Below, one piece after another: positions 7,564 through 16,252 of a stretch of 64,000 nucleotides of DNA (the stretch's first letter is position 1; each line of letters begins with the position of its first letter). The notes below the pieces were generated by a model. The model ran no database searches, had not been told where the DNA came from, and was given only the letters and a program-made list of their open reading frames with translations. Position numbers and translations under genes: made by a program. The DNA comes from Kitasatospora sp. NBC_00458 (lineage in GTDB: Bacteria > Actinomycetota > Actinomycetes > Streptomycetales > Streptomycetaceae), in NCBI RefSeq assembly GCF_036013975.1, contig NZ_CP107904.1, forward strand, positions 5,481,001 to 5,545,000, written 5' to 3'.

Positions 7564-7610
7564 CGCACGAAGGGGCCCGCCGGACACCTCCCGGCGGGCC
7601 CCTTCGTGCG
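7564..7610 (+). terminator. Strong terminator, 20-bp perfect stem
   Basis: CGCACGAAGGGGCCCGCCGG pairs perfectly with 7591-7610 across a 7-nt loop, 10 bp after the stop of the hypothetical gene. The following 186 bp to the next start hold no convincing gene. Confidence 0.85.
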
Positions 7611-7796
7611 GGCGGCCTCACGAGCCCTGGTGACGCGTCAGAACCGGTGCCTGGCAGGCCTCGTTCGAGTGCGGCGCTGGCGGCCACCTCGTCGAGCTGT
7701 CCGGAGAGGTCCGGGTGAAGCGTTTCTCCGCGCTCGGACCCTTGAGATCCTGGAGGAACAGCAGGGTCACCCCGATCTACCGACACGAGGCCTGAG

Positions 7797-8609
7797 ATGC
7801 GCGTCTCCATCGCCACCGCCCCCGGCGGCCCGAACCCCAACGAAGACTGGGTGGGCGCCACGTCGGGGCTCGCCGTCGTCCTGGACGGGTTGAGCACGGT
7901 CGGCCTCGGCACCGGATGCCGGCACGGCGTCCCCTGGTACGTCTCCCAGCTCGGCGGCCACCTGATGGCTGCGCTGGCCGCCCCGGACCGGCCGCTCACC
8001 GAAGGGCTCGCCCAGGCCCTGGAACAGGTGGCGGCGCTGCACCCCGGCTGCGACCTGGCCGACCCCGGAACGCCGTCGGCGACCGTCTCGATCCTCCGCG
8101 TCGGCGCCGAGCGGTTCGACTACCTGGTGCTCGCCGACTCGCCGATCGTCTTCGAGCTGGACGGCGGCGAGTACCTGGTGAAGACCGACCTCCGGGTGGA
8201 CACCGTCGTGCCGGAACTCCGCGCCGAGACCGAGCGCTTCCCCACCGGCACCGCGGAGCACACCGAGAGCGTCCGCCGCATGGTCACGGCCCAGCGGCTC
8301 ACCCGGAACACCCCGGACGGCTACTGGGTGGCGGCGTCGGGTGCTGAGGCGGCCGAGCACGCGCTGACGGGCACGGTGCCGCCGGCCGACGTCCGGGCGG
8401 CGGCCGTCCTGTCGGACGGGGCATCGCGGCTCGTCACCGAGTACGGTGCCGCGTCGTGGGCGGAGGTGTTCGAAACGCTCGGAGCGGCCGGTGCCGAGGG
8501 GCTGATCTCGGTGGTCCGCGGGGTTGAGGCGACGGATCCGGAGGGGCTTCGCTGGCCGCGCGTCAAGGCCGGGGACGATGCCGCGGTGGCCTACTGCGAG
8601 ATGCCCTGA
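7797..8609 (+). CDS. PP2C-like serine/threonine phosphatase family protein
   Basis: 270 residues. The PPM/PP2C fold is suggested by NEDWVG near residue 18, VVLDGLS near residue 30, VLSDGASR around 204 and GDDAAVAYC at the C-terminus. Together these supply the metal-binding aspartates (Asp at ED, DG, SDG and DD). The order and spacing fit compact bacterial PP2C proteins, although the classical GHVGDSR motif is replaced by VLADSPIVFE. It would remove phosphate from Ser/Thr residues in the cytoplasm. No partner kinase or anti-sigma gene is adjacent, so the target is unknown. Lies between two strong terminators. Confidence 0.75.
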   Translation: MRVSIATAPGGPNPNEDWVGATSGLAVVLDGLSTVGLGTGCRHGVPWYVSQLGGHLMAALAAPDRPLTEGLAQALEQVAALHPGCDLADPGTPSATVSILRVGAERFDYLVLADSPIVFELDGGEYLVKTDLRVDTVVPELRAETERFPTGTAEHTESVRRMVTAQRLTRNTPDGYWVAASGAEAAEHALTGTVPPADVRAAAVLSDGASRLVTEYGAASWAEVFETLGAAGAEGLISVVRGVEATDPEGLRWPRVKAGDDAAVAYCEMP

Positions 8610-8732
8610 CGGGCTCGACACGCGTGCGGGAGCGAGGTCGTGCACGAGATCTCCGCAGCCCCCGGGGCCGTACGCGGGCCGCGCGAGGTGCGCCAGGGGG
8701 GACCGGCGTTGACCACCGGTGACAGCAAAGAG

Positions 8733-8773
8733 GCTGGTCAGCGGGGTGGGCGGGTGCCCGTCCGCTGACCAGC
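8733..8773. terminator. Bidirectional terminator between PP2C-like gene and mrp
   Basis: A 12-bp perfect stem, GCTGGTCAGCGG (8733-8744) with CCGCTGACCAGC (8762-8773), 17-nt loop, lying 12 bp beyond the mrp stop on the minus strand. Confidence 0.7.
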
Positions 8774-8784
8774 CCGGGGGTTGG

Positions 8785-9945
8785 TCAGAACTTGTTCTTC
8801 GGGGTGAGGCCGAGGGAGAGGCCGGAGAGGCCGCGCTGGCGGCCGCCGAGCTTGCCGGCGATGGCGCGCAGGGCGGCGCCGGCCGGGGAGTCGGGGGAGG
8901 CCAGGACGACCGGGCGGCCGTCGTCGCCGCCCTCGCGCAGGCGGACGTCGATCGGGATCGAGCCGAGCACGGGGACGGTGGCGCCGACGGTGCGGGTGAG
9001 CGCGTCCGCCACGGTCTGGCCGCCGCCGGTGCCGAACACGTCGATCATCTCGTCGCAGTGCGGGCACGGCATGCCGGACATGTTCTCGATCACGCCGACG
9101 ATCTTCTGGTGGGTCTGCACCGCGATGGTGCCGGCCCGCTCGGCCACCTCGGCGGCGGCCATCTGCGGGGTGGTGACGATCAGGATCTCGGCGTTGGGGA
9201 CCAGCTGGGCCACCGAGATCGCGATGTCGCCGGTGCCGGGCGGCAGGTCCAGCAGGAGGACGTCCAGGTCGCCCCAGTACACGTCGGCCAGGAACTGCTG
9301 GAGCGCGCGGTGGAGCATCGGCCCGCGCCAGACCACCGGGGCGTTGCCCGGGGTGAACATGCCGATCGAGATGACCTTCACGCCGTTCGCCTGCGGCGGC
9401 ATGATCATGTCCTGGACCTGGGTGGGCCGGCCCTCGACGCCCAGCATGCGGGGCACGCTGTGGCCGTAGATGTCGGCGTCCACCACGGCGACCTTCAGGC
9501 CGTCGGCGGCCATCGCGGCCGCGAGGTTGACGGTCACCGAGGACTTGCCGACGCCGCCCTTGCCGGAGGCGACCGCGTAGACCCGGGTCAGCGTGCCGGG
9601 CTTGGCGAACGGGATCTCCCGCTCGGGGGCGCCGCCGCGCAGCAGCTGGGAGAGCTCCTTGCGCTGCTCGTCGCTCATCACGTCGAGCTCGACCTCGACG
9701 CCGGTCACGCCGGGGACCCGGCCGACGGCCTCGCGGACCCGGGCGGTGATGGTGTCGCGCATCGGACAGCCGGAGACGGTCAGGTAGACCGCGACGCGCA
9801 CGGCCCCGCCCTCGTCGATCCCGACCGATTTCACCATGCCGATCTCGGTGATCGGGCGGTTGATCTCCGGGTCGTTGACGGTCGCCAGCGCCTGGCGTAC
9901 GGAGTCCTCCGTGACGCCGGCCGCGACCTCTGTCTCGTTGGCCAT
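8785..9945 (-). CDS. mrp: Mrp/ApbC family iron-sulfur cluster carrier ATPase
   Basis: 386 residues. An N-terminal MIP18/DUF59 domain (about residues 10-90, with the SGCPM loop) is fused to a P-loop ATPase. The deviant Walker A is VASGKGGVGKSSVTVNLAAA near residue 125, and the Walker B-like DVLLLDLPPGTGD near 225. The CxxC that binds a bridging Fe-S cluster in Mrp dimers is seen in SGMPCPHCDEM. The protein assembles and delivers Fe-S clusters in the cytoplasm. First gene of a probable minus-strand unit opposite the PP2C-like gene; in M. tuberculosis it is Rv1229c, in the same neighbourhood. Confidence 0.95.
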   Translation of the reverse strand: MANETEVAAGVTEDSVRQALATVNDPEINRPITEIGMVKSVGIDEGGAVRVAVYLTVSGCPMRDTITARVREAVGRVPGVTGVEVELDVMSDEQRKELSQLLRGGAPEREIPFAKPGTLTRVYAVASGKGGVGKSSVTVNLAAAMAADGLKVAVVDADIYGHSVPRMLGVEGRPTQVQDMIMPPQANGVKVISIGMFTPGNAPVVWRGPMLHRALQQFLADVYWGDLDVLLLDLPPGTGDIAISVAQLVPNAEILIVTTPQMAAAEVAERAGTIAVQTHQKIVGVIENMSGMPCPHCDEMIDVFGTGGGQTVADALTRTVGATVPVLGSIPIDVRLREGGDDGRPVVLASPDSPAGAALRAIAGKLGGRQRGLSGLSLGLTPKNKF

Positions 9946-10002
9946 GCCTCGATGGTACGGCGCCGGGCGTGTCGGTTAACCCGTCGGTAGCGGTGCCGAG
10001 GG

Positions 10003-10626
10003 TCACAGCACCTCGGAGGCCCCCCGGCGCTCGTCGATCTCCTTGAGGAGGGACTGGAGTTCGGAGCGGAGGAAGTCGCGGGTGGCGACCTCGCCGAGGC
10101 CCTGGCGCAGTGCGGCGACCTCGCGGGTGAGGTACTCGGTGTCGGCGATGTTGCGGTCGCTGCGGGCGCGGTCCTGCTCCATGTTGACGCGGTCCCGGTC
10201 GTCCTGGCGGTTCTGCGCGAGCAGGATCAGCGGCGCCGCGTACGAGGCCTGGAGCGAGAGCATGAGGGTGAGGAAGATGAACGGGTAGTCGTCGAAGTGG
10301 ACCTGGTCCGGCAGCACGGTGTTCCAGCCGACCCAGACGACCACCACGATCGTCATCCAGACGATGAACCGCCCGGTGCCGAGGAAGCGCGCGATCCGCT
10401 CGGAGAGCTTGCCGAAGGCCTCCGGGTCGTACGTCGGCAGGGTGATCAGGCCGGGGCGGCTGGTGCGCGGCTGGTCGAGCCGGCTGCGGCCGCCGCCGGT
10501 GGCCGGGGGTTCGGCGCGCTGGGTGCGGCCGCGCTCGCGGGCGCGCAGTTCGCGCAGCTTCCGGAGCTCGCCCTGCAGGCGCTGGCGGGGGGCGTCGTCC
10601 CGGCGGCCCTTGCGGTCAGCGTCCAC
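10003..10626 (-). CDS. DUF1003 membrane protein
   Basis: 207 residues from the GTG at 10626, which overlaps the stop of the upstream MgtE-like gene by 11 nt, so translation is coupled. A charged N-terminus is followed by the DUF1003 core: FGKLSERIARFLGTGRFIVW, a first helix (MTIVVVVWVGWNTVL) and a second (YPFIFLTLMLSLQASYAAPL). A conserved LLAQNRQDDRDR segment comes next, then a C-terminal coiled coil. DUF1003 proteins are found beside Mg2+ transport genes. The function is unknown; coupling to the CBS protein suggests a joint role in cation homeostasis. Confidence 0.88.
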   Translation of the reverse strand: MDADRKGRRDDAPRQRLQGELRKLRELRARERGRTQRAEPPATGGGRSRLDQPRTSRPGLITLPTYDPEAFGKLSERIARFLGTGRFIVWMTIVVVVWVGWNTVLPDQVHFDDYPFIFLTLMLSLQASYAAPLILLAQNRQDDRDRVNMEQDRARSDRNIADTEYLTREVAALRQGLGEVATRDFLRSELQSLLKEIDERRGASEVL

Positions 10627-11899
10627 CGGTCACCTCTCTCTCGTCGGCCGGCCCGTGCGGGGCGGCCTCGCGCCAGTCCTCGGGCAGCAGGTGGTCGAGC
10701 ACGTCGTCGACGGTGACGGCGCCGACCAGGTGGTCGGCCTCGTCGACCACGGGGGCGGCGACCATGTTGTAGGTCGCCAGGTAGCTGGTGATCAGCGTCA
10801 GCGGGGTGTCCGGCGGCAGCGGGTCCAGGTCGTCGTCCACCAGCGAGCCGACGAGTGTGTACGGGGGTTCGCGCAGCAGCCGCTGGAAGTGCACGGTGCC
10901 CAGGTACTTGCCGGTGGGCGTCTCGTTGGGCGGGCGGCAGACGAAGACCTGGGCGGCCAGCGCCGGCTTGTTGTCGGAGACCCGTACGCGGGCCAGCGCC
11001 TCGGCGACGGTGGCGTCGGGCTCCAGCACGATCGGCTCGGTGGTCATCAGGCCGCCGGCGGTGTTCTCCTCGTAGGTGAGCAGGCGGCGGACCGGTTCGG
11101 CCTCCTCGGGCTCCATCAGCTGGAGCAGCCGCTCGGCCTCGTCGCCGGGCAGTTCGGAGAGCAGGTCGGCGGCGTCGTCCGGGTCCATCGCCTCCAGGAC
11201 GTCGGCGGCGCGTTCGTCCTTGAGCTTGCCGATGATCTCGACCTGGTCGTCCTCGGGCAGCTCCTCCAGGACGTCGGCGAGCCGTTCGTCGTCGAGCGCG
11301 GCGGCGACCTCGGCGCGGCGCTTGGCGGAGAGGTGGTGCATGACGTTGGCGAGGTCGGCGGGGCGCAGCTGGTCGAAGGTGGCGAGCAGGTTGGCGGCGC
11401 CCTGGTTCTCCTCGGCGAGGGCGAAGCCGGTGACGTCCTTCCAGTCCAGCGTGAGCGTCTCGCCCTTGGACTTGCGCAGCCGTCCGGGGCGGCCGACCTG
11501 GACGAAGACCTTGCTGATCTCCCACTCGCGCAGGCGGGTCTGCACCATCGCGACGTCGAGGACGGTGACGTCCTGCTCGGTCTTGCTCCAGGTGACGGTG
11601 CGGTCCAGCAGTTCGCCGAGGACGAGGGTCTCGGAGGAGCGCTGTTCGAAGCGGCGCATGTTGATCACGCCGGTGGTCAGTACCTGGCCGGATTCCAGGC
11701 TGGTCACCCTGGTCATCGGCAGGAAGATCCGGCGGCGGCCGATCACTTCGACGACCAGGCCGAGCACCCGGGGCGGGCGGCCGCCGAGGCGGAGCGTGAC
11801 CACGACGTCCCGGACCCGGCCGACCTGGTCGCCGATCGGGTCGAAGACGGCGACGCCGGAGAGGTGCGAGATGAAGACCCGGCTGCCTGCCCCTGCCAT
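10616..11899 (-). CDS. PRC-barrel / MgtE N-domain / CBS-domain protein
   Basis: 427 residues from the ATG at 11899 (GGGAG upstream). The N-terminus looks like a PRC-barrel (VFDPIGDQVGRVRDVVVTL). Next come the superhelical MgtE N-terminal repeats (ALDDERLADVLEELPEDDQV and ELPGDEAERLLQLMEPEEAE, about residues 190-290). The C-terminal CBS pair ends VVDEADHLVGAVTVDDVLDH. The MgtE transmembrane channel domain is missing, so this is a cytoplasmic Mg2+-sensing module without its pore. It resembles Rv1232c. Co-transcribed with the DUF1003 gene, with corA nearby. Confidence 0.9.
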   Translation of the reverse strand: MAGAGSRVFISHLSGVAVFDPIGDQVGRVRDVVVTLRLGGRPPRVLGLVVEVIGRRRIFLPMTRVTSLESGQVLTTGVINMRRFEQRSSETLVLGELLDRTVTWSKTEQDVTVLDVAMVQTRLREWEISKVFVQVGRPGRLRKSKGETLTLDWKDVTGFALAEENQGAANLLATFDQLRPADLANVMHHLSAKRRAEVAAALDDERLADVLEELPEDDQVEIIGKLKDERAADVLEAMDPDDAADLLSELPGDEAERLLQLMEPEEAEPVRRLLTYEENTAGGLMTTEPIVLEPDATVAEALARVRVSDNKPALAAQVFVCRPPNETPTGKYLGTVHFQRLLREPPYTLVGSLVDDDLDPLPPDTPLTLITSYLATYNMVAAPVVDEADHLVGAVTVDDVLDHLLPEDWREAAPHGPADEREVTGGR

Positions 11900-12116
11900 G
11901 GACTCCCTCGCCTCGCTCGACGCCCGGTCGGGCGCACGGGCACGCCCCGCGGCCAAGGCTACTCGGGGACCGGTGCCCGGGCCTGGTGGAAACCGGGGCG
12001 AATCGGGCGTCTGAGTGGCGCCGGGGCATGCTCGGCGGGTGGCGGTGCCGCAGGCGGGCGGGCGGCGGCGGACGCGGTGAACCCCGCCGGGGGTCGAGCC
12101 GGGGCCGCGCCGGGGC

Positions 12117-12677
12117 TCAGCCCTTGCGGCGCTTGAACAGCAGCTTCGGCAGGCCGGCCGGGATCGGCTTCCGGGTGGTGGCCGGGGTGGGCATCGGGGC
12201 GGCGACGTGCGAGGCGTCCGGCATCGCACCCGGGTGCTCGGTGAGCGTGGCGCCCGCCGCGCCGGCCGGCTCCAGCCGGAGCACCCGGCACTCGCGGGCC
12301 CAGCGGTCGGCGATGGTGTCGGTGTCGGGCGCGTTCAGCCGCTTGCCCTTGAGCTCCTCGACGGCGCCCAGCCAGGCCTCGCTCCCCGGGGCGAGCTCGA
12401 CCACCCGGGCCGGCCAGCCGGTCAGCCGGCCGCCCTTGTCCTTGCTCCGGACGGTCACCACCGCGCCCGCGCCGCCGGTCAGTCCGTGGAGCGGCTGCTC
12501 GCCGCCGTCGCCGACCACCACGACCGCGCCGTCGTGCCAGGCGTGCCAGACCGCCCGGCCGTGCTCCTGGCCGTCCGCCCGCACCCAGAGCAGGCCGGAC
12601 TTCTTCGCGGCCTCCTCCAGCAGGGCCCGGTCGAGGAAGTCGTCGGCGGTCGCGGCTGCGGCAGGCGTACGGTCCAT
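12117..12677 (-). CDS. Conserved hypothetical protein, possible FMN-binding split-barrel fold
   Basis: 186 residues. A beta-rich core (LLWVRADGQEHGRAVWHAWH, then AVVVVGDGGEQPL and GAVVTVRSKDKGGRLTGWPA) and the motif RLNAPDTDTIADRWARECRV resemble PNPOx-like split-barrel proteins, which bind FMN or F420. No cofactor-binding residue can be assigned with certainty. The C-terminal 45 residues are Pro/Ala-rich and end in a basic KLLFKRRKG. It is a conserved streptomycete neighbour of the mrp/MgtE-like group. The gene call is good; the fold is a guess. Confidence 0.7.
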   Translation of the reverse strand: MDRTPAAAATADDFLDRALLEEAAKKSGLLWVRADGQEHGRAVWHAWHDGAVVVVGDGGEQPLHGLTGGAGAVVTVRSKDKGGRLTGWPARVVELAPGSEAWLGAVEELKGKRLNAPDTDTIADRWARECRVLRLEPAGAAGATLTEHPGAMPDASHVAAPMPTPATTRKPIPAGLPKLLFKRRKG

Positions 12678-12806
12678 GGCGCACAGCGTACGGCCTGAGC
12701 CTTCCGGGCGATGTCTCGCGGTTCGGGCGACAGTTCCGTCAACGCCGCACGGGCCTTACGGTAGGAGCCGCCAGCTCCGCACCCCACTCCGAAGCAGAGG
12801 AGCGCC

Positions 12807-13748
12807 GTGCCCGCCGTCCCGCCAGAGACCGCCGCCGCACCCGCCGTCCCCGTCACCGCCGGGCCCGCCGGGGCCCGTTCGCAGCCGCTCCCCAGGTTCG
12901 ACCTGCTGCTGCTGGCCGTCTCCGTCGCGGGCATCTCGCTCTCCGCGCCGCTGATCAGCGCCACGGCCGCACCCGCCCTGGCGATCGCCTTCTGGCGCAA
13001 CGTCCTGTCGGTCGGCGTCCTCGGCCCGTACGCGCTGCTGCGCCACCGGGCCGAGCTGCGCGGTATCTCCCGGCGGGCGCTGCTGCTGGCCGTCGCGGCC
13101 GGGGCCCTGCTCGCCGTCCACTTCGCGCTCTGGATGCCCAGCCTGCGGATGACCTCGGTCGCCTCGGCGACCGCCCTGGTCACCACCACCCCGCTCTGGA
13201 CCATCCTGCTGATGCGGCTGCTCGGGGTGCGGGCGCCGCGGATGGTCTGGCTCGGCATGGCGGTCGCGTTCGCCGGCGTCCTGGTGCTGACCGGCGTCGA
13301 CCTCTCGCTCTCACCGCGCGCCCTGGCCGGTGACGCGCTGGCGCTCGGCGCGGGGCTGGCCGCCGCCGGGTACGTGCTGCTCGGCGCCGAGGTCCGCCGG
13401 ACCGTCAGCACCACCGCGTACACGCTGGTCTGCTACGCCACCACCGCCGTCGTCCTGCTGGCGGTCTGCCTGGCCGCCGGGACGCCGCTGTCCGGCTGGC
13501 CGGCCGGGGCCTGGTGGCAGATCGTGCTGCTGATGGTCACCGCCCAGCTGCTGGGGCACTCGCTCAGCAACCGGGTGGTGCGCACGCTCGGTCCCTCGGT
13601 CACCTCGACCGCGGTGCTGTTGGAGACCCCGGGCGCCGCGCTGATCGCCGCGCTCTGGCTCGGCCAGTGGCCTCCGGTGGCCGCCTACCCGGCGGTGGTG
13701 CTGATCCTGCTCGGCCTGGTGCTGGTCGCCCGGGCCGGCCGCCGGTAG
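12807..13748 (+). CDS. EamA/DMT-family transporter
   Basis: 313 residues from a GTG with AGAGGAG 3-8 nt upstream. Ten predicted transmembrane helices lie in two EamA repeats. The first starts at FDLLLLAVSVAGISLSAPLI, with the conserved FWRNVL segment after it. The second ends VLLETPGAALIAALWLGQWP and VAAYPAVVLILLGLVLVARA. Members export small metabolites, amino acids or drugs in exchange for protons; the substrate is not predictable. Divergent from the split-barrel-like gene. Confidence 0.9.
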   Translation: MPAVPPETAAAPAVPVTAGPAGARSQPLPRFDLLLLAVSVAGISLSAPLISATAAPALAIAFWRNVLSVGVLGPYALLRHRAELRGISRRALLLAVAAGALLAVHFALWMPSLRMTSVASATALVTTTPLWTILLMRLLGVRAPRMVWLGMAVAFAGVLVLTGVDLSLSPRALAGDALALGAGLAAAGYVLLGAEVRRTVSTTAYTLVCYATTAVVLLAVCLAAGTPLSGWPAGAWWQIVLLMVTAQLLGHSLSNRVVRTLGPSVTSTAVLLETPGAALIAALWLGQWPPVAAYPAVVLILLGLVLVARAGRR

Positions 13749-13821
13749 CGGCGGCCGACGGGGGAGCGGCCCCGCGCCGTCCGGAAGCGCCGTCCGGAGG
13801 CGCGTCCGGCCGCAGGACCGC

Positions 13822-14946
13822 CTACAGCCAGCCGTTGCGGCGGAAGCCCCGGTACATCCCGACGCAGATCAGCACCACGCTGCCGAGCACCATCGGGTAG
13901 CCGTACCGGTGGTGAAGCTCCGGCATGTAGTCGAAGTTCATGCCGTAGACGCCGGTGATCATGGTCGGCACGGCGAAGATCGCCGCCCAGGCGGTGATCT
14001 TGCGCATGTCCTCGTTCTGCGCCACCGAGACCTGCGCCAGATTGGCCTGGAGCAGCGAGTTCAGCAGCTCGTCGAAGCCGTGCACCTGCTCGGTGACCCG
14101 GGCCAGGTGGTCGGCGACGTCCCGGAAGTACTTCTGGATCTCCGGGTCGACGAGCCGCTGCAGCGGCTCCGAGAGCTGCTGCATCGGCCGCAGAAGCGGC
14201 GCCACCGCCCGCTTGAACTCCAGCACTTCGCGCTTGAGCTGGTAGACCCGGCCGACGTCGGTGCCCCGGCCGCCCCGGTTGGAGAAGACGTCGAACTCGA
14301 TCTCGTCGACGTCGGTCTGCAGCCGGTCGGCGACCAGCAGGTAGTTGTCCACCACCTGGTCGGCGATCGCGTGCAGCACCGCCGACGGGCCCTTGCCGAG
14401 CAGCCCGGTGCCGTCCGCGTCGGCCTCCAGCCGGTGCCGCAGCTCCTTCAGCGAGCTGTGCCCGCCGTGCCGGACGGTGATCACGAAGTCCCGTCCGGCG
14501 AACACCATCAGCTCGCCGGTCTCGACCACCTCGCTGGTCGGGGTGAGCTGGTCGTGGTCGACATACCGGATCGTCTTGAAGACGGCGAAGAGCACGTCGT
14601 CGTACCGCTCGACCTTCGGCCGCTGGTGCGCGTGCACCGCGTCCTCGACCGCCAGCGGGTGCAGCCCGAACCGCTGCGCGATCCCCTCGAACTCGGCCTC
14701 GGTCGGCTCGTGCAGGCCGATCCAGCTGAACGACCCCGAACCGTCCGGCAGTTGCTTGGAGGCCTTGACCAGCCGGGCCGCCTCGCGCGGGCTGCAGCTC
14801 TCGCCCTGGCGCTTGCCGTCCTGGTAGACCGCGCAGTCCACCACCGCGGACGGGGTCTTGCCCGGGTGGATCGTGTCGAACAGCGCCGACGCCGAGCGGC
14901 GGCGGTTGGTGCGGACGGCTGCGCGCAGGCTGTTGATCATCGACAT
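13822..14946 (-). CDS. corA: CorA magnesium/cobalt transporter
   Basis: 374 residues from the ATG at 14946, with AAGGAG 6 nt upstream. The large N-terminal cytoplasmic funnel domain ends in a long helix (QYFRDV-like region, VQNEDMRKI). It is followed by TM1 (ITAWAAIFAVPTMITGVYGM), the periplasmic YGMNF selectivity motif and TM2 (GYPMVLGSVVLICVGMYRGF). A cytoplasmic basic C-terminus (RRNGWL) closes the protein. It forms pentameric Mg2+ channels in the plasma membrane. The 5' region is unusually long (nearly 470 bp to the next gene) and holds a possible leader peptide at 15187-15267. Confidence 0.95.
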   Translation of the reverse strand: MSMINSLRAAVRTNRRRSASALFDTIHPGKTPSAVVDCAVYQDGKRQGESCSPREAARLVKASKQLPDGSGSFSWIGLHEPTEAEFEGIAQRFGLHPLAVEDAVHAHQRPKVERYDDVLFAVFKTIRYVDHDQLTPTSEVVETGELMVFAGRDFVITVRHGGHSSLKELRHRLEADADGTGLLGKGPSAVLHAIADQVVDNYLLVADRLQTDVDEIEFDVFSNRGGRGTDVGRVYQLKREVLEFKRAVAPLLRPMQQLSEPLQRLVDPEIQKYFRDVADHLARVTEQVHGFDELLNSLLQANLAQVSVAQNEDMRKITAWAAIFAVPTMITGVYGMNFDYMPELHHRYGYPMVLGSVVLICVGMYRGFRRNGWL

Positions 14947-15416
14947 GGCAGGCTCCTTGGGGCAGGAGCCGCCGCACGGCGGCGCGGTGACGGGTGGCCG
15001 TGGTGCGACGGCGGAGGAACACCGATGGAATCCGGCGCCTGCGGTCGGTCCTCGGCCTTGCTGGGGCACGCGAGACGGAACGACCGGACGTCGGTGAGGG
15101 TGCTCTCCCGGCCGGACCGGAAACCGCCGTGCCGTCGGCGCGGGGCACTGGTCCAGCTGCTGCCGAGGTTTCTCAGGCCCGCTGTTTCAGCCCGCGTGGC
15201 GAGGGGTACGGGGAAGGCGTCCGGGCCGGGTAGAGCTGCCGGTACTGCATGGTCGGCTGGTATCCACCGCAACCACCTCCTTCGCGCCGCTGCCCCGGAG
15301 GACAAGGGTCCCCGGTAGCCAGTCGCTCACACTAACATCCGACCGGCCCCTGCCGCTCCGGTGTTCGCATGGCGGCCGTGCCGACGGCGGGTGGCACCCG
15401 GGTTACGCTCACCGGC
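14947..15416. other. Long region between corA and SUFU gene; possible corA leader
   Basis: 470 bp with no full-length gene. On the minus strand a TAGTGT -10-like element (near 15333) could start a corA transcript with a leader of about 380 nt. The leader holds an AAGGAGG site and short ORF (next entry) and several GC-rich inverted repeats. I looked for an M-box Mg2+ riboswitch and could not match its conserved core. Confidence 0.35.
15187..15267 (-). CDS. Putative leader peptide upstream of corA, 26 aa
   Basis: The GTG at 15267 is preceded by a near-perfect AAGGAGG at 8 nt. It opens a 26-codon ORF rich in Arg, Pro, Ser and Thr (it begins MDTSRPCSTG and ends LPRTPRHAG), 240 nt before corA. 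A second ORF beginning at the ATG at 15250 in another frame (MQYRQLYPARTPSPYPSPRG...) overlaps it but lacks a ribosome binding site at proper distance. By analogy with the proline-rich leader peptides of Salmonella mgtA and corA it might sense Mg2+ or proline charging. This is speculation; the strong ribosome binding site is the observation. Confidence 0.35.
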   Translation of the reverse strand: MDTSRPCSTGSSTRPGRLPRTPRHAG

Positions 15417-16103
15417 ATGGCGCACGACTTCCCGCTCTTCGGCGACCCCTCCCCGGCCTCCGGCGACCCCTCCCCGGCCTCCGGTGACCCGTTCCGGGCC
15501 CCCGGCGGCACCGGCCTCTCGCGTGAGGCGGTGCTGGCCGCCGTCGAGGCCCGGCTGCTCGCCACCTTCGGCGAGCCGAGCGGCCGCGCCGCCGTCACCT
15601 TCCTGGGTGCCGACCGGATCGAGGTGCTGCGCTTCGGCCCTGACACCGAGGGGCTGGTCCGCTACACCACGCTCGGGATGGCCGCCGCGCCGATGGCCGA
15701 TCCGACCGCCGCGGTCGCCGACCAGGTCCGCGGCCCGCGCGCCGAACTGGTGCTGACGGTCCGTGGCGGGCGCGACAGCGTGCTCCGCACGCTGGCCACC
15801 TTCGCCGCGACTCCGCAGGTCGAGGGACTGGTGGTGGCCCCCGGCGGTTCGCTGGACCTCGGCTCCCCGCTCTGGGACGGCGCGCCGTTCACCTCGGTGG
15901 TGGCCGCCGAGCCCGGCGGCCTGGTCGAGGACCTCGAACTGGCCGACCCGGCCGACCCGGTCCGCTTCCTGCCGCTGCTGCCGATGACCCCCAACGAGGC
16001 CGGGTGGAAGCGGGTGCACGGGGCGGCGGCACTGCAGGAGCGCTGGCTCCAGCACGGCACCGACCTGCGTGATCCGGACCGCCGGGGCGTCCCGCTCGAC
16101 TGA
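15417..16103 (+). CDS. Suppressor-of-fused (SUFU) domain protein
   Basis: 228 residues from the ATG at 15417. A TACGCT -10-like box 8 nt upstream suggests a leaderless transcript, which is why the upstream ATG at 15369 was not used. An N-terminal tandem repeat (SGDPSPA copies) precedes the domain. The core reads VEARLLATFGEPSGRAAVTF, with conserved YTTLGMAAAPM and PRAELVLTV segments, and ends LLPMTPNEAGWKRVHGAAAL then ERW. Bacterial SUFU proteins have no settled function; some serve as immunity proteins, while streptomycete single copies appear housekeeping. No toxin gene is adjacent. Confidence 0.85.
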   Translation: MAHDFPLFGDPSPASGDPSPASGDPFRAPGGTGLSREAVLAAVEARLLATFGEPSGRAAVTFLGADRIEVLRFGPDTEGLVRYTTLGMAAAPMADPTAAVADQVRGPRAELVLTVRGGRDSVLRTLATFAATPQVEGLVVAPGGSLDLGSPLWDGAPFTSVVAAEPGGLVEDLELADPADPVRFLPLLPMTPNEAGWKRVHGAAALQERWLQHGTDLRDPDRRGVPLD

Positions 16104-16116
16104 GGCGGCGTCACGG

Positions 16117-16135
16117 CCGGCCCCGCCGGGGCCGG
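16117..16135. terminator. Hairpin between convergent genes
   Basis: An 8-bp perfect stem CCGGCCCC / GGGGCCGG with a 3-nt loop, 14 bp after the SUFU gene stop and upstream of the convergent PHP gene stop. Confidence 0.5.
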
Positions 16136-16252
16136 GCGGCGGCACGACCGCGTGGCGGACCTCCGGTTCGGCCGGGAGCGCCGCGGGGCGCGCCGTGTGC
16201 GGGTGCACCACGCCGGACGCCCCCGCACACCGGCGCGAGGACCGGCGGGCGC

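Noticed and set aside
7611..7796. Remnant of a gene just upstream of the PP2C-like gene
   Set aside because: Short open stretches exist, but no homologous motif, start or ribosome binding site supports a gene or pseudogene.
13909..15318. Plus-strand 469-codon frame opposite corA
   Set aside because: Shadow rich in Val/Gln/Asp/Arg without domain; corA on the minus strand is unambiguous.
14947..15340. M-box (ykoK) Mg2+ riboswitch upstream of corA
   Set aside because: The conserved GTTAGGTGAGGCTCC-type core and pairing pattern were not found; only a GTTAGTGTGAGCG-like resemblance.
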